From Sinomonas sp. P10A9 (GTDB lineage: Bacteria > Actinomycetota > Actinomycetes > Actinomycetales > Micrococcaceae), in assembly GCF_041022165.1 (NCBI RefSeq), contig NZ_CP163302.1, positions 3,844,001-3,908,000 of the forward strand: a stretch of 64,000 nt of DNA. The letters run 5' to 3'. How positions within the stretch are numbered: the first letter of the stretch is position 1; each line of letters starts with the position of its first letter. Below, piece by piece: positions 59,881 through 64,000 of the stretch. The notes beneath the pieces were generated by a model. The model was given only the letters and a program-made list of their open reading frames with translations, was not told the origin of the DNA and did not search any database. The position numbers and the translations under genes are program-made.

Positions 59881-60767
59881 CGGCGCTGGCGGCCGCGGCG
59901 GTCCCGGCCTACCTGCCCTCGCCGACCGTCAACGCAATCCAGATCGGCCCGCTGTCAATCCACTTCTACGCGCTGTGCATCATCGCGGGCATCATCCTCG
60001 CGTGGTGGCTCACGGAGCGGCGTTGGGTGAAGCGCGGCCGCGAGTCGGGCCAGCCCCTCGACATCGCCCTGTGGGCCGTGCCGTTCGGGATCGTGGGCGG
60101 ACGCATCTACCACGTCATCACGGACCCCGAGCTGTACTTCCTGCCGGGGAGGAACCCGTGGAACGCGTTTGCGATCTGGGACGGCGGCCTCGGGATCTGG
60201 GGGGCGATAGCCCTCGGCGGCCTGGGCGCGTGGATCGGGGGCCGCCGCGCCAAGGTGCCGCTGCCTGCCTTCGCCGACGCGCTCGCGCCCGGGCTGCTGT
60301 TCGCCCAGGCGATCGGCAGGCTCGGCAACTGGTTCAACAATGAGCTCTACGGAGATCCGACCACCCTCCCGTGGGGCCTCGAGATCCACCAGATGGACCC
60401 GTCCACGGGCGCCGCGGCACACAACGCGGACGGCACCGCGGTGGTCATCGGCTACTTCCAGCCCACGTTCCTCTACGAGGCGCTGTGGAGCGTGGCCGGC
60501 GGCCTCCTCATCCTCTGGCTGGGCCGCCGCTTCAGGCTCCCCCGCGGTGCGGAGTTCGCGCTGTACGTTATGGCTTACACATCGGGGCGCTTCATCGTCG
60601 AGCTCATGCGCTCCGACTTCGCGAACCTCATCCTCGGCCTGCGCGTCAACACCTGGGTGGCGGGGCTCGTGTTCGTCGGCGGCCTCGTGTCGTTCATCGT
60701 CGTCATGCGCCGAGGCAGGCGCGACGAGGTCACCGAATCGAATTCGGGTGCTTCGCAAGAGGCGTGA
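59877..60767 (+). CDS. lgt: Prolipoprotein diacylglyceryl transferase
   Basis: 296 aa integral membrane enzyme with about seven transmembrane segments. GLLFAQAIGRLGNWFNNELYG is the Lgt signature, with the conserved Arg and Asn; HFYALCIIAG and the YEALW and the RFIVELMRSD regions also match. It transfers diacylglycerol to the lipobox Cys of secreted lipoproteins such as the MCO, EhuB-like and OpuAC-like proteins here. ATG 59877 overlaps the flavoprotein stop (ATGA). Its 3' end overlaps catC by 38 bp on the opposite strand. Confidence 0.9.
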   Translation: MTALAAAAVPAYLPSPTVNAIQIGPLSIHFYALCIIAGIILAWWLTERRWVKRGRESGQPLDIALWAVPFGIVGGRIYHVITDPELYFLPGRNPWNAFAIWDGGLGIWGAIALGGLGAWIGGRRAKVPLPAFADALAPGLLFAQAIGRLGNWFNNELYGDPTTLPWGLEIHQMDPSTGAAAHNADGTAVVIGYFQPTFLYEALWSVAGGLLILWLGRRFRLPRGAEFALYVMAYTSGRFIVELMRSDFANLILGLRVNTWVAGLVFVGGLVSFIVVMRRGRRDEVTESNSGASQEA

Positions 60768-61008
60768 CCCTGATCTTCATGTAGGGGTACATGGGGAAGC
60801 CGCTCAAGATCTCGTGGAGTTCGTCGTTGGAGTCCACATCGAACAGCGAGTGGTTGGCGTATTCGCCCACGATCCGCCAGATCCCGGCCATCTTGCCCGA
60901 GTGCTGGAGCGAGCCGGAGTACTCCTTCTCGCGGGCCTGGAGGTCCGCGATCTGCTCAGGGGTCAGGTGCGGCGGGAACGTCACGTCCATGCGGGCCATG
61001 AACAGCAT
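60730..61008 (-). CDS. catC: Muconolactone delta-isomerase
   Basis: 92 aa, exactly the family size. MARMDVTFP, the REKEYSGSLQHSG stretch and GIWRIVGEYANHSLFDVDSNDELHEIL match CatC, which converts muconolactone to 3-oxoadipate enol-lactone in the beta-ketoadipate route. ATG 61008 has GGAGG seven bases upstream. It follows catB on the same strand by 59 bp. Its end overlaps the convergent lgt by 38 bp. Confidence 0.9.
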   Translation of the reverse strand: MLFMARMDVTFPPHLTPEQIADLQAREKEYSGSLQHSGKMAGIWRIVGEYANHSLFDVDSNDELHEILSGFPMYPYMKIRVTPLAKHPNSIR

Positions 61009-61067
61009 GCGGGTGCCTCCTCGGCGGTCGGAGTGAGAGGTCGGGTGAGCGGTCGGGCGGGCGTGCC

Positions 61068-62171
61068 CTACGCGTCCTGGCGGTAGCGGGCGAGCTTGTC
61101 CTCGTCGATCTCGGCGCCGACGCCGGGCGCTTCGCGGACGCGGATCACGCCGTCGCGGATCGTGAGCGGCTCGGCGAGGAGGTCGTCGGCCATGTCGAGG
61201 AAGTTGGAGAGCTCGCCAGCGCGGCGTTGGCTCGCCTCGTGCGCTGCACCGAACGTTACGGTGGCGAGTGAGCCGATCTGCGTATCGATCTGGTTGCCCA
61301 TCGTCACGTCCACGCCGAGCCCTGTGCACAGGCCCAGGATCTCGGTGGCCTGCGTGAAGCCGCTGCGCGCCGTCTTGATGCAGATCGCGTTGCAGCCGCC
61401 CGAGAGGAGCTCGCGCGAGACGTCGCCGGGGGTCGGGACCGACTCGTCGCCCGTGATCGGGATCGGCGACTGCTCCACGAGGCGGCGCCGGCCCATCGCC
61501 TCGGAGGCGTCGCACGGCTCTTCGAGGGCAGTCAGGCCCAGGCCGTCGGTGCGGCGCAGCACCTCCATGGCCTCGTTCGCGGTCCAGCCTCGGTTGGCAT
61601 CGAGGTAGATCTCCACGTTATCCCCGAGCCCCTCGCGCAGCACGTGCACGGCCTCGACGTCGAGGCTGAGAGGGCGGCGGCCGGTCTTGAGCTTGAACGT
61701 GGTGATGCCGTACTGCTCGCTGAAGCGCTGGGCCTCCTCGAGCAGCTCCTGGGCCGGCTTGAAGCCGAGCATGTGGGAGACCCGCATCCCATCGGCGTAG
61801 CCGCCCAGCAGCTTGTGCACGGGCGTTCCGAGGGACGTGCCGATGAGGTCCCACAGGGCGATGTCCACGGCACCCTTGGCGGTGTCGTTGTGGATGGTCC
61901 GCGCCATGATCGCCTGGGCCTTCCCGCGGTCGAGCGGATCGAGGCCGGTCAGCTGGGGGCCGAAGATGTCCCGCACCACCGCGATGATCGAGGCCTGCGT
62001 CTCGCCGTACGTGTACGGGCGCGGCGGTGTGTCTGCAACGCCCACGAGCCCCTCGTCCGTGTGGATCCGGATCAGCACGTGCTCGGCCGCAAGCACCTCG
62101 CCGCTCGCGAAGCGCAGCGGATGGGTGTACGGGATCGAGTACGGGATCGCCTCGATGCGCTCAATCTTCAT
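61068..62171 (-). CDS. catB: Muconate cycloisomerase
   Basis: 367 aa enolase-superfamily enzyme. The KxK pair Lys160 and Lys162 in TTFKLKTG, the metal ligands Asp191, Glu217 and Asp242, and the second Lys in CIKTARSG are intact. It cyclises cis,cis-muconate to muconolactone, the step before CatC, the next gene. ATG 62171 has AAGGAG upstream. It overlaps the LysR stop by 11 bp. No catechol 1,2-dioxygenase (catA) gene is in the window. Confidence 0.88.
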   Translation of the reverse strand: MKIERIEAIPYSIPYTHPLRFASGEVLAAEHVLIRIHTDEGLVGVADTPPRPYTYGETQASIIAVVRDIFGPQLTGLDPLDRGKAQAIMARTIHNDTAKGAVDIALWDLIGTSLGTPVHKLLGGYADGMRVSHMLGFKPAQELLEEAQRFSEQYGITTFKLKTGRRPLSLDVEAVHVLREGLGDNVEIYLDANRGWTANEAMEVLRRTDGLGLTALEEPCDASEAMGRRRLVEQSPIPITGDESVPTPGDVSRELLSGGCNAICIKTARSGFTQATEILGLCTGLGVDVTMGNQIDTQIGSLATVTFGAAHEASQRRAGELSNFLDMADDLLAEPLTIRDGVIRVREAPGVGAEIDEDKLARYRQDA

Positions 62172-63204
62172 GCGCTGTCTCCTTGGGGGTGGCGCTGGGG
62201 GCGGCGTTGGGGGCGGCACTCGGGCTTGCAGCAACGGGTGCCGCCGGGGGCGAGGCAAGGCGTGCGGTGCGGACGACGGCGACCGGTGAGGGCGCGCCGT
62301 CGTGCGCACCGGCGGCGGGGGAAACCCCCGGTGCGGACACGGTGTCGAAGAGCGTCAGGAAGCGGCGGACGAGCGGCGTCCTTGCGCCGCGGCGCCACGC
62401 GACCGCGAGGTCGACGGAGGGTGCATTGCGGACGGGACGGAACTCGATGCCCTGGAAGGCGAAGCCGCGCGTGCTCATCGGGACGAGGGCGATCCCCATC
62501 CCGGCCGCGACGAGCGCCAGGAGTGTCGAGGTCTCAGCGGCCTCCTGGACCACGCGCGGGATGAACCCCTCGCGTCGGCACGCGTCTCGGAAGATCCTTG
62601 TCACGACCGACTGCGTGGGGTAGCCCACAAAGGACTCCCCCGCGAGCTCGGCGAGGTCCAGTTCGGCCTGCTCGCCCCACGGCGAGTCCGCAGGGAGCGC
62701 GGCGACGAGCCGGTCCTGTTCGAGGTAGTCGAGCTCCACGTCCGGTGAGTCGACGGGTGGGCGGAGGACGGCGACGTCGAGCCTGCCCTCCTCGAGGTCG
62801 TCCACCATCTGGGGGGTGAGCATCTCCCCGCGCACCGTGAGCCGGAGGCCCGGCATCTCGCTGCGGACCCGCTGCACGAGCGGCGGGAGGAGTCGGTAGG
62901 TGGCCGAGCCGGAGAGGCCCACGCGGAGCACGCCGGCGGCGCCACGGCCCACCTGGACCACATCCGACTCGAGCTCCTCAAGGTCCTGGAGGATGCGGCG
63001 GCCCCGCTCGAGGAGAAGCTCGCCGGCGGGTGTGAGCTCGACCTTGCGTGTAGTGCGCTCGAACAGCGCGGCGCCGAGCTGCTCCTCTAGCTGCTTGATC
63101 TGCTGGGACAGGGGCGGCTGGGCCATGTGGAGACGCTGGGCCGCGCGGCCGAAGTGGCGTTCCTCGGCGACGGCAACGAAGTACCTCAAATGTCGCGTCT
63201 CCAT
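62161..63204 (-). CDS. LysR family regulator, CatR/BenM-like
   Basis: 347 aa. HTH (1-60, FVAVAEERHFGRAAQRLHMAQPPLSQQIKQLE) is characteristic of the CatR/BenM branch, followed by the LysR substrate domain. The last about 50 residues form an Ala/Pro-rich tail not usual in the family. Unlike most catR genes it is not divergent but lies upstream of catB in the same direction, with an 11-bp overlap. Its start looks leaderless (TACGCT seven bases away). It probably responds to cis,cis-muconate. Confidence 0.84.
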   Translation of the reverse strand: METRHLRYFVAVAEERHFGRAAQRLHMAQPPLSQQIKQLEEQLGAALFERTTRKVELTPAGELLLERGRRILQDLEELESDVVQVGRGAAGVLRVGLSGSATYRLLPPLVQRVRSEMPGLRLTVRGEMLTPQMVDDLEEGRLDVAVLRPPVDSPDVELDYLEQDRLVAALPADSPWGEQAELDLAELAGESFVGYPTQSVVTRIFRDACRREGFIPRVVQEAAETSTLLALVAAGMGIALVPMSTRGFAFQGIEFRPVRNAPSVDLAVAWRRGARTPLVRRFLTLFDTVSAPGVSPAAGAHDGAPSPVAVVRTARLASPPAAPVAASPSAAPNAAPSATPKETAHED

Positions 63205-63276
63205 GGTGACCAGCGTAGGTCCACGGATTAGGTTGAGGAAATATCTATTATGCAGTTATTCAGATGATCTCGGTAT

Positions 63277-63936
63277 TTATAGGACGTTGAGGAAGACCTG
63301 CCACAGCCCCACGATCACCAGCGGCCCGAAGACGGCCCCCGCCACCACCTGCGCGGGCGTGTGCGCGCGCAGCACCACGCGGGCCCAGCCTACGGCCGGG
63401 ACCACGAGCACGAGGGGCCACCACTCGGGGCCGAACAGCAAGAGCATCGACACCGCGGCCGTCGAGACGGCGGCGGCATGTCCGCTGACCTTCCACCACA
63501 GGCTGACCACGGCAAGCACCGCGATCCCTGCGATGAGGGCGGCCACCATCGCCAGCACGGACGCCGGGGCCCCGAGCGCGATGAGCAGCCCGAGCCCTGC
63601 CAGCACGCACACGATCGCCATCGCGAGCACGGGCGCACGCTGCGACCTCTCGCTCACATGGTGGTCCACGACCTTCCCGGCACGCACGAGCCCGATCAGG
63701 ATCACGAAGGGGAGCACACACGTGAACAGGGCCGCCACGCCGCCGAACCACCACGTTCCCGGCCACCCTGGGCTCGCCGCGGGACTCAGCAACAGTGCGG
63801 CGGCGATCGTGAACGGCGGCTGGAACACCTCGCTGAGCACACGCGCGACGGCGGTGCGGACGGTCCGCGGGGCGGCTGCTGGACGGGAGTGAGGCGGCAC
63901 AGGCCAAGTCTTCCATCGTGCGAGCCCGACGGCCAT
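63277..63936 (-). CDS. PAP2 superfamily phosphatase, divergent
   Basis: 219 aa with about six transmembrane segments. KVVDHHVSERSQR, SGHAAAVSTAA and RAHTPAQVVAGA correspond to the three PAP2 signature regions: the SGH Ser/His region is intact, while the last Asp is Gln. Such enzymes dephosphorylate phosphatidic acid or prenyl pyrophosphates at the membrane. The gene stands alone, 73 bp upstream of the LysR gene; the final 60 bases of the window are AT-rich and probably hold its promoter. Confidence 0.76.
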   Translation of the reverse strand: MAVGLARWKTWPVPPHSRPAAAPRTVRTAVARVLSEVFQPPFTIAAALLLSPAASPGWPGTWWFGGVAALFTCVLPFVILIGLVRAGKVVDHHVSERSQRAPVLAMAIVCVLAGLGLLIALGAPASVLAMVAALIAGIAVLAVVSLWWKVSGHAAAVSTAAVSMLLLFGPEWWPLVLVVPAVGWARVVLRAHTPAQVVAGAVFGPLVIVGLWQVFLNVL

Positions 63937-64000
63937 TCGCGTACCGAGGCCGGGGGTGAGCTTATCGATTTACTTGTATCTTCAACTAAATAGGTCTACT

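Noticed and set aside
1..64000. tRNA or rRNA genes, insertion sequences, prophage or attachment sites
   Set aside because: Reading both strands I saw no cloverleaf with CCA context, transposase, integrase or long flanking repeat; a dedicated search could still find short elements.

Overview
The window is G+C-rich DNA whose real genes use G or C at almost every third codon position. The gene families (DUF4193, WYL and FadR-type GntR regulators, GlsB/YeaQ membrane protein, lgt, SRPBCC-free HpaB/flavin-reductase pair) and the many apparent leaderless starts (a -10 hexamer 6-7 nt before ATG or GTG) point to an actinobacterium, most likely Micrococcaceae (Arthrobacter/Sinomonas-like); the genus is inference. 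I saw no rRNA, tRNA, insertion sequence, phage or CRISPR array. It reads as a chromosomal stretch rich in catabolic and transport genes.

Layout. 0.1-5.0 kb: a GntR regulator and an MFS transporter / FAD oxidoreductase / DapA-family lyase operon, linked by a shared inverted operator box. 5-17.5 kb: a GlsB stress membrane protein between two sister hairpins, an aminotransferase, an MFS/LysR divergent pair, a secreted subtilase, a Nudix hydrolase, a Tat lipoprotein multicopper oxidase, a CoA transferase, an APC permease, a hydroxyacid dehydrogenase and a 2H phosphoesterase.

17.5-38.3 kb is the most interesting part. Seven copies of a palindrome with core TTGTNNACAA (one copy degenerate) sit in front of all the transcription units here: ectoine-hydrolase-like M24 enzyme + class I aminotransferase + M20 deacetylase/peptidase; an EhuABCD-like ABC importer; amidase + ProP-like symporter; a FadR-type GntR regulator (its own -10 is inside a copy); class III aminotransferase + FAD/Fe-S D-2-hydroxyacid oxidase + semialdehyde-type dehydrogenase, divergent from a D-2-hydroxyacid dehydrogenase; DUF3830 divergent from an Asp/Glu-racemase-like (EutA-like) protein; and a second EutA-like protein divergent from a RidA protein. 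Most convergent ends carry strong hairpins. Together these supply uptake, ring opening, deacylation, transamination and semialdehyde oxidation, i.e. a functional set resembling ectoine catabolism, but with a non-homologous deacetylase, a different type of regulator and several extra enzymes. I interpret it as a GntR-controlled regulon for a compatible solute (ectoine, hydroxyectoine or a close relative); the substrate is not proven by the sequence.

38.3-50.7 kb: a decayed copy of the 2H phosphoesterase 3' end, an esterase, a reductase, AhpD-like, YciI-like and VOC proteins, an AraC regulator, a Cys-rich protein of unknown function, DUF4193, a 4-coumarate-CoA-ligase-like enzyme, a HipBA toxin-antitoxin locus with three operator palindromes 60-61 bp apart, five 22-bp tandem repeats, a WYL regulator and FabF. 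50.7-64 kb: a TetR regulator, a HpaB monooxygenase / flavin reductase operon divergent from an alpha/beta hydrolase with a nearby AraC regulator, an orphan OpuAC-type binding protein, a Crp/Fnr regulator with a Met-rich membrane protein, a disulfide-type flavoprotein overlapping lgt, a catechol branch (LysR-catB-catC) and a PAP2 phosphatase.
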